NCBI RefSeq assembly: GCF_000685095.1
Contig: NZ_BAYE01000002.1
Coordinates: 186,001 to 250,000, forward strand
Direction of reading: 5' to 3'
From: Paraburkholderia caledonica NBRC 102488
GTDB taxonomy: Bacteria; Pseudomonadota; Gammaproteobacteria; Burkholderiales; Burkholderiaceae
Length of the DNA: 64,000 bases
Shown here: one piece after another, positions 49,793-59,673 of the stretch
How the letters are laid out: each line of letters opens with the position of its first letter
Position numbering within the stretch: position 1 is the first letter of the stretch
Made by a program: the position numbers and the translations under genes
The notes under the pieces: model-generated
The model's database searches: none
The model's input: the letters and a program-made list of their open reading frames with translations, nothing else
What the model was told of the DNA's origin: nothing

Positions 49793-51043
49793 ATGTCGAC
49801 CGCCAACAGCAAACGCATTGCGCCCGCGTTCAATCACACGACCCTCGTCATTCTCGCCGCCGCGCTCATTCTCAGCGCGGCAATGGGAATCCGGCAAACG
49901 TTCGGGCTATTCATAGGGCCGTTTTCTTTCGATCGAGGTTTGCCCGTCACGCTGATCGCGTTCGCAATTGCGCTGCACAATCTGGTGTGGGGCTTCGCGC
50001 AACCGTTCGCGGGCGCGGCAGCGGACCGCTATGGTTCCGCGCCGGTGGTCGCATTCGGCGCGACGACTTTCGCGGCGGGCCTCGGCCTTGCGGCCGTCGC
50101 GCCGAGCGGGCCGCTGTTGATCGTTGGCATGGGCTTGCTGGTGGGCATTGGCGTTAGCTGCACCACGTTCGGCGTCGTGTTGCCGGCGGTCGGCCGGGTG
50201 GCATCGGCGGAAAAACGCAGCATGGCGATGGGCCTTGTCAGCGCAGGAGGGTCCGCCGGGCAGGTACTGATGGTCCCGCTCGTTCAAGGGATCAGGCTCA
50301 ACGCGGGCATTGCGACGTCGCTATTCGTGCTGGCTTTCCTGATGTTGATGGTAGCTCCGCTCGGCATCGTACTGGACCGCCGCGCACGAACCGGAGCACC
50401 GCTTTCCGAGCCGCCGCTGCCACCGCTACGCAACGTGCTTGCTCAAGCCGCGCAACATCGCGGATACCGGCTGCTCACACTCGGGTTCTTTACCTGTGGA
50501 TTTCAGCTTGCGTTCATCGCCACGCATTTGCCCGGGTATCTGTCGCTATGCCACATGCCCATTGGACTCGGCGCGACCGCTCTTGCATTGATCGGCTTGT
50601 TCAACATGATCGGCAGCTGGGCTTGCGGCTGGTTAGGCGGCCGGTTCCGGCAGCATTATGTGCTTGGCTGGCTCTACCTGATTCGCAGCGTGACGATCGG
50701 CGCATTCTTTCTGCTGCCGAAGAGTGCGCTGACCGTAGTCGTATTTGCGGCCGTCATGGGCCTCACCTGGCTCGGCACTGTTCCGCTGACGAGCGGCCTC
50801 GTTGCGAAAGTATTCGGTACACGCCATCTCGGGAGCCTGTTCGGCCTTTGCTTTCTGAGCCATCAGATCGGATCGTTTCTCGGCGCGTGGCTGGGCGGCG
50901 TGGTCTTCGACCTGACAGGCTCGTACTCGCTGCTGTGGCAAGCGACCGTAGCGAGCGGTCTTGTCGCCGCACTGCTGCACTTCCCGATTGACGACACCGC
51001 GCTGCACACGCCCGCACTGCGTTCCGAACCGGCGAGCGCATGA
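49793..51043 (+). CDS. Major facilitator superfamily transporter
   Basis: A 416-residue membrane protein with about 12 hydrophobic helices; MGIRQTFGLFIGPF in helix 1 and the AGAAADRYG loop 2-3 motif are typical of oxalate/formate-type and related MFS carriers. Substrate unknown. The ATG at 49793 has GGAGA upstream. Converges on the AhpD-like gene with 23 bases between stops. Confidence 0.88.
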   Translation: MSTANSKRIAPAFNHTTLVILAAALILSAAMGIRQTFGLFIGPFSFDRGLPVTLIAFAIALHNLVWGFAQPFAGAAADRYGSAPVVAFGATTFAAGLGLAAVAPSGPLLIVGMGLLVGIGVSCTTFGVVLPAVGRVASAEKRSMAMGLVSAGGSAGQVLMVPLVQGIRLNAGIATSLFVLAFLMLMVAPLGIVLDRRARTGAPLSEPPLPPLRNVLAQAAQHRGYRLLTLGFFTCGFQLAFIATHLPGYLSLCHMPIGLGATALALIGLFNMIGSWACGWLGGRFRQHYVLGWLYLIRSVTIGAFFLLPKSALTVVVFAAVMGLTWLGTVPLTSGLVAKVFGTRHLGSLFGLCFLSHQIGSFLGAWLGGVVFDLTGSYSLLWQATVASGLVAALLHFPIDDTALHTPALRSEPASA

Positions 51044-51066
51044 GCACTGCATAAGCAGTTAGCGGT

Positions 51067-51672
51067 TTATTTCTGCGGTGAATCTGAAGCCGCTTTCGGC
51101 ACGCGCCCCATCAGATAGAACTCGTCGTTGGGGCGCATTGAAATCACATTAGCCATGCGGTTCGACAAGCCAAAAAACGCGGTAATCGCGGCAATGTCCC
51201 AGATGTCTTCGCCGGCGAACCCATGTTCTCGCAACGTCTGGAAGTCGTCATCGTCGACGCTACCCGATTCGCGGCACACCTTCAACGCAAAGTCGAGCAT
51301 GGCTTTCTGCCGCGCGGTAATGTCCGCCTTGCGGTGGTTCACGGCAACCTGATCCGCGAGCAGCGGCGCCTTTTCGTAAATGCGCAGAATCGCGCCGTGT
51401 GCAACCACACAATAGAGGCAATCGTTCACCGCGCTGGTGGCGACCACGATCATCTCGCGTTCGCCTTTGGTGAGCCCGCCCTCTTTCAGCATCAATGCAT
51501 CGTGATACGCAAAGAACGCACGAAACTCATCGGGCCGATGCGCAAGCGTCAGAAATACATTGGGCACGAACCCGGCTTTTTGCTGTACTTCGAGAATGCG
51601 TGCGCTGATGTCGTCGGGCCATTCGCTCGGATCGGGCACCGGGTAGCGGCTGATTGGCTGAAGATTTGCCAT
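51067..51672 (-). CDS. AhpD-like, peroxidase-related enzyme
   Basis: A 201-residue carboxymuconolactone decarboxylase/AhpD-family protein with the redox motif NDCLYCVVAHG. The N-terminal ISRYPVPDPSEWPDDI and C-terminal FFGLSNRMANV match the uncharacterised peroxidase-related group. The ATG at 51672 has a GGAGA site. It is divergent from a LysR gene that probably controls it. Confidence 0.9.
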   Translation of the reverse strand: MANLQPISRYPVPDPSEWPDDISARILEVQQKAGFVPNVFLTLAHRPDEFRAFFAYHDALMLKEGGLTKGEREMIVVATSAVNDCLYCVVAHGAILRIYEKAPLLADQVAVNHRKADITARQKAMLDFALKVCRESGSVDDDDFQTLREHGFAGEDIWDIAAITAFFGLSNRMANVISMRPNDEFYLMGRVPKAASDSPQK

Positions 51673-51837
51673 GCTATGTCTCCGTTATAGTGCTTTATGT
51701 CATGACGATTGTAGCGCTCGCGCACATTAGCATGGGCGCAGCGCGAACCCGTTTCGCATAACCGCGTCCATGCTCTTCCAGAAGTAGCTGCAATCCGGTA
51801 TTTTCCATCGATTCATATTCGATGAGCGCGCGGATTC

Positions 51838-52800
51838 ATGGACCGTCTTGAAGCAATGTCGATTCTGGTGGCCGCGGCTGAGACCGGCAGTTTCTCCGCG
51901 GCGAGCCGCAAGCTGCGTATGCCGCTGCCCACCGTCAGCCGCAAAGTCGCTGAGCTGGAGGCGCATCTGAACGCGCGTCTCCTTGTACGCTCCACGCGCA
52001 AGCTCACGCTGACCGAAGCGGGCGTTGCCTACCTCGCCGCATGCAAGCAGATTCTCGAGCAGGTCAGCGAAGCGGAAAGCGCCGCAGCTGGCGAGTACAG
52101 CACGCCGCGCGGCGAACTCGTCGTGACGGCGCCCATCGTATTCGGGCGGCTGCATATGCTGCCCATCGTCAGTGATTTTCTCGCGACGTTTGCGGAGATA
52201 ACAGTGCGGCTCGTGCTCGCCGACCGCAACCTGCATCTGCTGGACGACCATATCGACGTTGCGCTGCGCATCGGCAAACTTCCCGACAGCAGCATGGTCG
52301 CGACGCAGGTCGGCACGGTGATCCGCGTGGCTTGCGCGAGTCCGCACTACCTCGCGCAGGCGGGCGAGCCTGAAACACCCGCCGATCTGATGCGCTTTTC
52401 GTGCGTGAATTTCGATTCGCTGCCTTCGGGCGATGTCTGGAACTTCGCCACGAGCAGCGGCCCGCACGAAGCCGTTCCGATTCACGCGCGGCTAACGGTG
52501 AATACGGCGGAGGCGGCCATCGACGCCGCCATTGCCGGTGTCGGTGTGACCAACGTGCTGTCGTATCAGGCGGCGCGAGCCGTCGACGAAGGCAAGCTGA
52601 AACTGGTGCTGCGCAGCTTCGAACCCGAGCCCATACCCGTGAGCATCATGCATGCGGGACAAGGAAAATTGCCGCTGAAAACGCGCAGTTTCATTGATTT
52701 CGCGGTGCCGCGTCTGCGCGCGGCGTTGGCGCGAGACAAGGACATGCTGAGCGCGAAAGCCATGCCGCGCAGCAGGCAGAAACGCGCATCGCGAACCTGA
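51838..52800 (+). CDS. LysR-type regulator
   Basis: 320 residues: N-terminal HTH (MDRLEAMSILVAAAETGSFSA) and a C-terminal effector domain in the style of the CrgA/DmlR group. Divergent from the AhpD-like gene (165-base gap). The effector is unknown. Confidence 0.9.
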   Translation: MDRLEAMSILVAAAETGSFSAASRKLRMPLPTVSRKVAELEAHLNARLLVRSTRKLTLTEAGVAYLAACKQILEQVSEAESAAAGEYSTPRGELVVTAPIVFGRLHMLPIVSDFLATFAEITVRLVLADRNLHLLDDHIDVALRIGKLPDSSMVATQVGTVIRVACASPHYLAQAGEPETPADLMRFSCVNFDSLPSGDVWNFATSSGPHEAVPIHARLTVNTAEAAIDAAIAGVGVTNVLSYQAARAVDEGKLKLVLRSFEPEPIPVSIMHAGQGKLPLKTRSFIDFAVPRLRAALARDKDMLSAKAMPRSRQKRASRT

Positions 52801-52902
52801 TTAGCGCTCCGCTTCAGGTTCGAAAGCGGCGTATCTATCGCCTAGACTTCACTTCACAACGCGAACCACGACGAACCTTCCCGCTGTTGCAAAGGAGCCG
52901 CC

Positions 52903-53319
52903 ATGTCAAACGTTTTGCACGACGCACAGCAAACCGTCGTCAGGGTTCGCCCGGACGAGGCGATCACGACAAGCCAGCGCCTGCCGTATTTTGTCGGCAT
53001 TTCGCGAGGCACGGCTGGGGCAGCGGGTTTGTCGATGTACATGGTCGTCGTGCCGCCCGGCGGCCATGCGGAACCGCATTGTCACGCCGACTATGAAACG
53101 GCGATTTACATGCTCGAAGGACGAGTCGAGACACGCTATGGTCCCGGTTTGCGCGAGTCGGTCATTACCGAAGCCGGCGATTTTCTTTTTATTCCTCCGG
53201 GCATGCCGCATCAGCCGTTCAATCTGGACGACACACTCGCAGCAAGAGCGATAGTCGCGCGCAATCAGCCGGACGAGCACGAACGCGTCTTGCCTTATGA
53301 TCCTGCCGGAGATGCATAG
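52903..53319 (+). CDS. Cupin-domain protein
   Basis: A 138-residue single cupin: metal-binding first motif in GGHAEPHCHADYETAIYML, second motif in GDFLFIPPGMPHQPFN. Function unknown. The ATG at 52903 has AAAGGAG upstream. It follows the LysR gene by 102 bases. Confidence 0.9.
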   Translation: MSNVLHDAQQTVVRVRPDEAITTSQRLPYFVGISRGTAGAAGLSMYMVVVPPGGHAEPHCHADYETAIYMLEGRVETRYGPGLRESVITEAGDFLFIPPGMPHQPFNLDDTLAARAIVARNQPDEHERVLPYDPAGDA

Positions 53320-53461
53320 CGCGCGCCCGTTTTGCCGGACGCATCACGGCGTGGGCATCGGAGCGATGCGATGCATGCGCGACCGGCCACACGCCGGCCC
53401 CATTGCAAAGGGTCGCGCGGAAATGCCGCGATATCGCAAAGCGAATGCTTGCGGTGCGGGC

Positions 53462-53644
53462 TTACTGGCTCGCGGCCGATGCACCGCCCATGGGTGCCGC
53501 CGTGCCGCTGCTCATGGCGGCCGGCCCGCCTGTGCCCGCGGTCCCGGCCGTATCGTTCGAGCCCGAGCGCTTGCACCCCACGGTGCCGCCTGCCAGCGCC
53601 GCGATCAACACGGCGGTCATTACCTTCCTGAGCACTGGTTCCAT
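53462..53644 (-). CDS. Small exported, probably lipid-modified protein
   Basis: About 60 residues: MEPVLRKVMTAVLIAALAGG is a signal peptide followed by TVGC, a weak lipobox, then a Gly/Ser/Thr/Ala-rich tail. A GGAG site just before three consecutive ATG codons (53650, 53647, 53644) makes the third the best start. No recognisable family. Confidence 0.55.
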   Translation of the reverse strand: MEPVLRKVMTAVLIAALAGGTVGCKRSGSNDTAGTAGTGGPAAMSSGTAAPMGGASAASQ

Positions 53645-54068
53645 CATCATCTCCTCACGGGTCGGGCGCCTCGCACGTTTTATCGTCGGTAAGAAAGCGC
53701 AACCACTTCGACAAAACGTGCGGGCGTCGGTCACTGCAAGCGCGAACGCAAAAGAACCTGACCACGATCCGCATGCGTACGCAACACAGTGATAAAACGC
53801 GACCGTTTGCTGCCCCGGTACAACTTGCAATCACATGTAAAAAACGGGCAGCGTTCAAGTGGCATGCGCGTCGCCGCAACCATCGGTTTCACTGCACGAT
53901 CGCCTGCGCATGCTCGCACAGGCCGTCACATTGCTTAGGACTTCGCAGTTCAGGAAAGAGAGAGACGGCCACGCATACTAGTCATACATGCATGACTTGC
54001 GCCCGTTCTGAGAAGTTGAAGACGTCGTTTCAGGACGCCCGAAACGCATTCCTCAACCGGATCGGCAT
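53645..54068. other. Gene-free stretch
   Basis: About 420 bases between the small lipoprotein and the TetR gene. It holds one 18-bp inverted repeat, AGTCAT/ATGACT with a six-base spacer, at 53980-53997. Frames here lack protein character. It could hold the lipoprotein promoter. Confidence 0.4.
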
Positions 54069-54683
54069 TCACGCATAGCGCGCGAGGAACATATCGGCCG
54101 TTGAATCCGCAATTGCCTGCTGTTCGGCACCGTCAAGCGGCGGCTGCCCCATTGTCACCTGCGGCCAGAAAGCGAATGCTTTCACGAGACCCTGCAGCTG
54201 ATGCGCGGCAAACACGGGATCTGAAATCTGCAGACGTTTGTCGGCGGCTGCCGCGCGGATCCACACAGTCAGGTCTTCCTCGCGCTCGCCGAGGCGCGCC
54301 ACCATATCGCGCGCGCGTTCCGGGGAATGAATGCCGGCGGCAATAGCCACGCGCGCCAGCGCCACGAACGCCTCGTCGTTCATCAGCCTGAGCTTGCGCA
54401 TCAACAGTTCGATCAACTGCTCGCGCAATGGCACGGCCGCCCGATACGCGAACGCCTCACCCGAATGGCTCGCGTCCCACAACTGCCGCAATATCTCCGC
54501 GAAGAGCGCTTCCTTGCTGGGGAAATGGTTGTAGACGGTCCGCTTCGAGACGTTTGCGCGCGCGGCGATGCGGTCCATGCTGGTCGCGTCGAAGCCGGCC
54601 GCGAGAAATTCTTCGATAGCCGCGGAAACCACGGCGACGCGCTTGCGGTCGGTCAGGCGTTGATGAGTGAGGCTCGGGTCCAT
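54069..54683 (-). CDS. TetR-family regulator
   Basis: 204 residues: HTH (~15-60, DATSMDRIAARANVSKRTVYNHF) and a C-terminal AefR-like domain. ATG 54683. Divergent from the metallo-hydrolase gene with an operator-like palindrome between them, so it probably represses that gene and itself. Confidence 0.88.
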   Translation of the reverse strand: MDPSLTHQRLTDRKRVAVVSAAIEEFLAAGFDATSMDRIAARANVSKRTVYNHFPSKEALFAEILRQLWDASHSGEAFAYRAAVPLREQLIELLMRKLRLMNDEAFVALARVAIAAGIHSPERARDMVARLGEREEDLTVWIRAAAADKRLQISDPVFAAHQLQGLVKAFAFWPQVTMGQPPLDGAEQQAIADSTADMFLARYA

Positions 54684-54693
54684 CCGGAAATTT

Positions 54694-54709
54694 TACACCG
54701 AGCGGTTTA
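54694..54709. promoter_or_regulatory. Imperfect palindrome, candidate TetR operator
   Basis: TACACCGAGCGGTTTA matches its reverse complement at 12 of 16 positions (core ACCG-AG-CGGT). It lies 11 bases upstream of the TetR ATG, in an otherwise AT-rich divergent promoter region. Confidence 0.5.
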
Positions 54710-54766
54710 CTTTTCGAGATTATAAATTACACTACCCAGTCTACTTTCCAAGCCAGGACATCACAC

Positions 54767-55918
54767 ATGACAGCGCTCATCGATTCGATCGTCCGTGTAC
54801 TCGGTTTCACCGCTGCAAAGCGCGGGCGCGAGCTTTCCGGGTTGTCGCCGCAGCACGACGGTGAGCGTTTTCGCAACGTCAAGGCGCGTCCCGTCGATGG
54901 ATTCGGCAAAACCTGGCGCATTGCGTGGAATATGCTGCTCAACAAGCCGCAAGGAACCGTTCCGGCCGGCACACTGCCTGTCGACTCGTTGACGCGGGAG
55001 CAACTGGATACAGCGCCCGACCGCAGCCTGTACCGGCTCGGTCATTCAACGGTGCTGCTGAAGCTGCGTGGCCGATTCTGGCTGACGGATCCGGTATTCG
55101 CGGAACGTGCATCGCCGTTCCAGCGTCTCGGCCCGAAGCGTTTTCATGCGCCGCCCATCGCACTTGCCGATTTGCCGCCGCTTGCCGGCGTGATTCTTTC
55201 GCACGATCACTACGATCACCTGGATCGGGAAACGGTGCGCGCGCTGGCCGCTACGACGAAGGTGTTTGTCACGCCGCTCGGCGTGGGCGACCGGCTGATC
55301 GACTGGGGCATTGACGCGAGCAAGGTGCGCCAGCTCGACTGGTGGCAAAGCGTTGAAATTGACGGCATCGCATTCACGGCGACGCCGGCCCAGCATTTCT
55401 CGGGACGCAGCCTGTTCGACGGCAACAGCACGCTGTGGGCGTCGTGGGTCATCGTCCACGAAGATCTGCGCGTGTTTTTCAGCGGCGACACCGGCTACTT
55501 CGACGGCTTCAGAACCATCGGCGAGCGCCTGGGCCCATTCAACGTGACGCTTGTCGAAACGGGCGCGTACGACGCGCAATGGCCTTACGTCCACATGCAG
55601 CCCGAAGACACCGTTCAGGCGCATATCGACTTGCGCGGCCAGTTGCTTGTGCCGATTCATAACGGCACGTTCGATCTGGCGATGCACAGATGGTACGAGC
55701 CATTCGAACGAGTGCTCGGGCTCGCCGCCGCGCGTGGCATCGCACTTTCGACGCCGCGCATGGGCCAGCGGCTAGATCTCGCCGCGCCGCATCGGGGCGA
55801 GCGCTGGTGGCGCAATGTCGTTGAGCCGGTTAAGGCGCCGCAGCCATCGCAGGGCTTTCTCGCGCGTTCATTCGCACGCCTGTTCTCGTGCAACCGCACG
55901 GGCCGGGCGAACTCCTGA
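54767..55918 (+). CDS. Metallo-beta-lactamase-fold hydrolase (NAPE-PLD/UlaG-like)
   Basis: 383 residues with the metal motif H146-D147-H148-Y-D150-H151, then GDTGYFDGF and a terminal histidine region (LLVPIHNGTFDLA). The pattern is that of MBL-fold hydrolases related to N-acyl-phosphatidylethanolamine phospholipase D. Substrate unknown. ATG 54767 follows CCAGGA. Confidence 0.85.
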   Translation: MTALIDSIVRVLGFTAAKRGRELSGLSPQHDGERFRNVKARPVDGFGKTWRIAWNMLLNKPQGTVPAGTLPVDSLTREQLDTAPDRSLYRLGHSTVLLKLRGRFWLTDPVFAERASPFQRLGPKRFHAPPIALADLPPLAGVILSHDHYDHLDRETVRALAATTKVFVTPLGVGDRLIDWGIDASKVRQLDWWQSVEIDGIAFTATPAQHFSGRSLFDGNSTLWASWVIVHEDLRVFFSGDTGYFDGFRTIGERLGPFNVTLVETGAYDAQWPYVHMQPEDTVQAHIDLRGQLLVPIHNGTFDLAMHRWYEPFERVLGLAAARGIALSTPRMGQRLDLAAPHRGERWWRNVVEPVKAPQPSQGFLARSFARLFSCNRTGRANS

Positions 55919-55960
55919 GGCGGCGTGCGGAGGTCCATTCAACGGACTTCCGCAGCCCCT

Positions 55961-57046
55961 TCAGAAGGTATGCTGGATGCCCACGCCATACGTGCTGCCG
56001 GAAGGATTGGCCGTGAGCTTGTCGTACGAATACACCGTGTACACGTAGGTGCGTTTAGAAAGAATATATTCGTAGGCGAGACTTCCCGTATTACGCACAT
56101 CGCTGCGGTCTCTCGGCGCGCTGTGTTCGGTGCGCGCCCACTCGGCGAGAATCACGTTGGAGGGCGTAAGCGGAACGGAAACACCCAGTTCATAAGTATG
56201 CGAGCCAGTTTCAACGTTGTTGTTGCTGGTCATTTGCGCGGCGCCGTAGACCTTCATGAACTTCGCGTCGTACGCGGCGCCGGCGAGGTAAAGATACTGT
56301 CCCGTTGACGGCGCGACCGCCGCCGTCCGCACGCGTTGCGCAGAGAACACCGCCGTCAGCGGTCCATTCGCATACGTCAAATGCAGGCCGACGTTGTCCC
56401 GCCCTTGGTGCCCCGTCGTGCTGCTCACGCTATAAATCGCCGTGCCCGTCAATCCGCCGTAATTCGGCGACACGTACTCAATTGCGTTTTGCCAGACGGT
56501 GTCGCCGATCACGGTATTGTTGTAGCTCGCCGTATACGACTGCACGATCAATGGCGAGAAGACCACGGACGAGCCGAACGGATTGACCAATTGCTGGTTG
56601 ATGTACGTCGGGTTGGTTTGCTCGCCGAACTTGAACGTACCGTATGCGCCGGTGAGTCCAACGTAGGCGTTGCGCGAAAAGAGCCCGTCGGTCGTATTGC
56701 GTCCCATCTGCCCGGTGTTCGGCCGGAAAAAACTTTCGAGGCTGAAGATCACCGCGTTACCGCCGCCTATATCTTCGCGGCCGCGGATGCCCCAGAACGA
56801 TGTGGTCATTCCGCCGCCGCCCATTTGCACCGTGCTTGCGCGTGCCGTACTGACTTTCGCGCTGTCGATATACATGCCGATCAAGCCGTACATCTGAACC
56901 GACGAAGTCGATAACGACGCAGCGCCCGCTGCGGCTTGCGAAGAATCGGCGTTCGCTGTGCCGCTCACTAACGCGAGCACGGCCGATGCAATGCATGTTG
57001 CGTTAACGCGTGCCCCGTGGCGCATGCCGTTTGTTTTTCTGCACAT
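55961..57046 (-). CDS. Gram-negative porin
   Basis: 361 residues with a signal peptide (~1-33, cleaved near ANA-DSS), SSVQMYGLIGMYI as the first strand and the terminal phenylalanine of outer-membrane barrels (GVGIQHTF). It is a Burkholderia-type general porin trimer subunit. ATG 57046 has GGAGAC upstream. It lies downstream of dctA on the same strand and may be induced with it. Confidence 0.92.
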   Translation of the reverse strand: MCRKTNGMRHGARVNATCIASAVLALVSGTANADSSQAAAGAASLSTSSVQMYGLIGMYIDSAKVSTARASTVQMGGGGMTTSFWGIRGREDIGGGNAVIFSLESFFRPNTGQMGRNTTDGLFSRNAYVGLTGAYGTFKFGEQTNPTYINQQLVNPFGSSVVFSPLIVQSYTASYNNTVIGDTVWQNAIEYVSPNYGGLTGTAIYSVSSTTGHQGRDNVGLHLTYANGPLTAVFSAQRVRTAAVAPSTGQYLYLAGAAYDAKFMKVYGAAQMTSNNNVETGSHTYELGVSVPLTPSNVILAEWARTEHSAPRDRSDVRNTGSLAYEYILSKRTYVYTVYSYDKLTANPSGSTYGVGIQHTF

Positions 57047-57170
57047 GGATTGTGTCTCCAGACCAGTTTGTATTTTTTGAGCGCAAGCTGCCCCTGTTGC
57101 GTGCGCGTAGGCGCACGCAGCCAGAACGATCTCTATTGTTTTGTAGCGGCTAGGTGGTCAAAGCAGGCGG

Positions 57171-58472
57171 TCAATCTGCCCGTCGGCGCGACATGCCTGC
57201 ATTCAGCTTCGAACGGTCGAGTTCGTGCTCCCACGCGGACACGACGAGCGTGGCAACGCCGTTACCGATCGTGTTCGCAATCGCGAGACCTGTACCCATG
57301 AAACGGTGAATGCCGAGAATCAGCACCATGCCGGACACCGGGATAAGCGGGAAAACCAGCAGCGTGGAAGTGAGCATCACGAACGCGGCACCGGCGACAC
57401 CGCTTGCCCCTTTCGACGTCAGCATGGCCACGCCCACGAGCGTCAACTGTTGCGTCAGGCTGAGTTCGATGTTGAACGCCTGGGCAATGAAAAGCACCGC
57501 CATCGTTAGGTAGATGTTCGTGCCGTCGAGGTTGAACGAATAACCCGCCGGGATAACGAGTCCGACGACCGACTTCGAGCAGCCAAGGCGCTCGAGTTTT
57601 TCGAGCATTTGCGGGAGCGCGGCCTCAGAAGAACTCGTGCCGAGCACGATCAGAATCTCTTCGCGGATATAGCTCATGAAACGAAAAATGCTGAAACCGA
57701 GCAGCCGCGAAATTGCACCGAGCACCACGATCACAAATACGGCGAGCGTCGCATAGAACGCGCCGATCAGCTTCAGCAGCGGCACAACCGCGCCGATTCC
57801 GTAGGTGCCGATCGTGAACGCAATGGAGCCGAACGCGCCGATTGCCGCCACCTTCATGATGATGTGAACGATGCCGAAAAACGTATGGGCAAAGTAGTCG
57901 ATCATTGCAATCAGCGGACGCCCGCGCTCTCCGGTCGCTGCAAGCGCCGCGCCGAACAGCACTGAGATCAGCAGAATCTGCAGCACGTTGCCCGACGCGA
58001 AGGCGCCTGTAACGGTGTCGGGAATGATGTGCATCAGAAACTCGACTGTATTCTGCTGATGTGCAGCAGTCGTGTAACCGGTCAGAGCTTTCGTGTCGAT
58101 AGTGGCCGGATCCAGATTAAAGCCACTGCCCGGGTGAAAGATGTGCCCTGCCACAAGCCCTATCACGAGCGAGAGCGTCGACACGATCTCGAAGTACAGC
58201 AGCGCCTTGCCGCCGACTCGCCCCACCTTCTTCATGTCGCCCATTCCGGCAATGCCGGTCACCACAGTACAGAAGATGATCGGGCCAATGACCATCTTGA
58301 TGAGCTTGATGAATGCATCGCCGAGCGGCTTCATCTTCACGGCGAGCGACGGCGCGAAATGCCCAAGGAGCACGCCGATAACGATCGCGGCGAACACGTG
58401 GAAATAGAGCGTTCTGTAAAACGGCTTCTTCGCGCCCGGCGCGGACGAGGTCATGACTGCACTCTCGCTCAT
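57171..58472 (-). CDS. dctA: C4-dicarboxylate:proton symporter, DctA-like
   Basis: About 433 residues of the dicarboxylate/amino acid:cation symporter family: [32 protein letters not shown] serine-rich hairpin, [16 protein letters not shown] and [19 protein letters not shown] 58472 has GGAG upstream. The segment [17 protein letters not shown] departs from the usual DctA sequence (HRFMSECRALTN), so the substrate may differ from succinate/malate. Confidence 0.88.
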   Translation of the reverse strand: MSESAVMTSSAPGAKKPFYRTLYFHVFAAIVIGVLLGHFAPSLAVKMKPLGDAFIKLIKMVIGPIIFCTVVTGIAGMGDMKKVGRVGGKALLYFEIVSTLSLVIGLVAGHIFHPGSGFNLDPATIDTKALTGYTTAAHQQNTVEFLMHIIPDTVTGAFASGNVLQILLISVLFGAALAATGERGRPLIAMIDYFAHTFFGIVHIIMKVAAIGAFGSIAFTIGTYGIGAVVPLLKLIGAFYATLAVFVIVVLGAISRLLGFSIFRFMSYIREEILIVLGTSSSEAALPQMLEKLERLGCSKSVVGLVIPAGYSFNLDGTNIYLTMAVLFIAQAFNIELSLTQQLTLVGVAMLTSKGASGVAGAAFVMLTSTLLVFPLIPVSGMVLILGIHRFMGTGLAIANTIGNGVATLVVSAWEHELDRSKLNAGMSRRRAD

Positions 58473-58615
58473 GAAGCCGCTCCGGATCGGCAAACCGGGG
58501 AATAAGTTCTAGTCATCTTCGTCTCCATCGAATTGATGAGCGGAAAGTCGATAAGTGTCGCTCTCCGCATGGCTGCCGTCTCACGCGGCAGTTCAGAACA
58601 TGATTGCAGCTGCAA

Positions 58616-59485
58616 CTACACGTCGAAGCCGTAAAGCCGCGCGGGATTCGTCACCAGCAGTTTTTCACGCAATGCCTCGTCCGGGCAGAAGCGTAATAGC
58701 AGGTCGACCAGTTCGCCGTCGTTCGGCATGTCCCTGCTGATGTTCGGATGAGGCCAGTCCGTGCCCCACAGCACACGGTCGGGCGCGGCTTCGATCAACG
58801 TCTGGGCGAACGGAATCGCATCGTCGAAAGGCCGGCGGCCTGCAGACACACGTTCCGAACCGCAGACCTTGACCCATGCGAGCGGATTGCGCATCAGTTC
58901 GAGCAGTTGCCGGAACGGCTGTTGATCGAGGCCTGCTTCAGCGCGCACGCGGCCCATGTGGTCGATCACGAACGGCACCTTGATACGCTCGATCCGCTCG
59001 GCGTACTGCAGGATATCCTGCGCATCCAGATGCAGCACGACATGCCAGCCCAGCCGCTCGATCCGCTGCAGTACCCGGTCGAACACGTCGAGATCCGGCG
59101 CGCCGCCAAGGTGCGCAACGAAGTTGAAGCGCACGCCCCGCACGCCTCGTGCGTCGAGGTCGGCGAGTTGTGCGTCGGTCACATCGCCGTCGACTATCGC
59201 GACACCGCGATAACGGCCGTTGCCACGCGCTATCGCATCGAGCATCGCGGTGTTGTCGGTGCCGTGACAGCTCGCCTGCACGATCACGCCGCGACTCAGG
59301 CCGAGAAAATCATGCAACGCGACCAATTGATCGAAAGGCGCGTCGGGCGGCGTGTAGCTGCGATCGGGCGCATACGGGAAAACTTCGGCGGGACCGAACA
59401 CATGGCAATGCGCGTCGCAGGCGTTGGCGGGCAATTGCTGTGCGGGCCGGACAGGATGGGGATCGGGCGGCAAACAGGATTTCAT
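58616..59485 (-). CDS. Amidohydrolase, 2-pyrone-4,6-dicarboxylate lactonase-like
   Basis: 289 residues, single TIM barrel: H26-C-H28 in DAHCHVFGP, H152, H176 in PFVIDHMGR and D243 in WGTDWPHPN, the set used by LigI-type lactonases that open 2-pyrone-4,6-dicarboxylate. The substrate here is inferred to be a carboxylated lactone. With DctA and porin downstream and LysR upstream it makes an uptake-plus-hydrolysis module. Confidence 0.85.
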   Translation of the reverse strand: MKSCLPPDPHPVRPAQQLPANACDAHCHVFGPAEVFPYAPDRSYTPPDAPFDQLVALHDFLGLSRGVIVQASCHGTDNTAMLDAIARGNGRYRGVAIVDGDVTDAQLADLDARGVRGVRFNFVAHLGGAPDLDVFDRVLQRIERLGWHVVLHLDAQDILQYAERIERIKVPFVIDHMGRVRAEAGLDQQPFRQLLELMRNPLAWVKVCGSERVSAGRRPFDDAIPFAQTLIEAAPDRVLWGTDWPHPNISRDMPNDGELVDLLLRFCPDEALREKLLVTNPARLYGFDV

Positions 59486-59534
59486 GGAAGCGTCGTCTCT
59501 ATCTGGGTGGCCGCGCGGCGCGGCTCTCTATGTA

Positions 59535-59592
59535 AGCTGGCAGGTAACTTGGCAAATGAGCTGGCAGGTAAGCTGCCAGGTAAGCTGAAGTA
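59535..59592. repeat. 12-bp degenerate tandem repeat
   Basis: Five 12-bp steps: AGCTGGCAGGTA, ACTTGGCAAATG, AGCTGGCAGGTA, AGCTGCCAGGTA and a truncated fifth. It lies 50 bases upstream of the amidohydrolase start in the divergent promoter region with LysR. Confidence 0.75.
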
Positions 59593-59647
59593 AGCCGATT
59601 GTCGCGGGGAGTGTCGCTCGATACAATCGCTATACCAAACTAGCTGA

Positions 59648-59664
59648 TATGTGAATTTCACATA
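59648..59664. promoter_or_regulatory. Perfect 8-1-8 palindrome, candidate LysR site
   Basis: TATGTGAA-T-TTCACATA, with a T-N11-A LysR box inside it. It ends nine bases before the LysR start codon, so binding there would block the gene's own translation-start region, consistent with autoregulation. Confidence 0.6.
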
Positions 59665-59673
59665 CCTCCCGCC

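Noticed and set aside
53773..54078. 101-codon plus-strand frame in the gene-free stretch
   Set aside because: No ribosome site, unusual Cys/His composition, and overlap with the end of the TetR gene.
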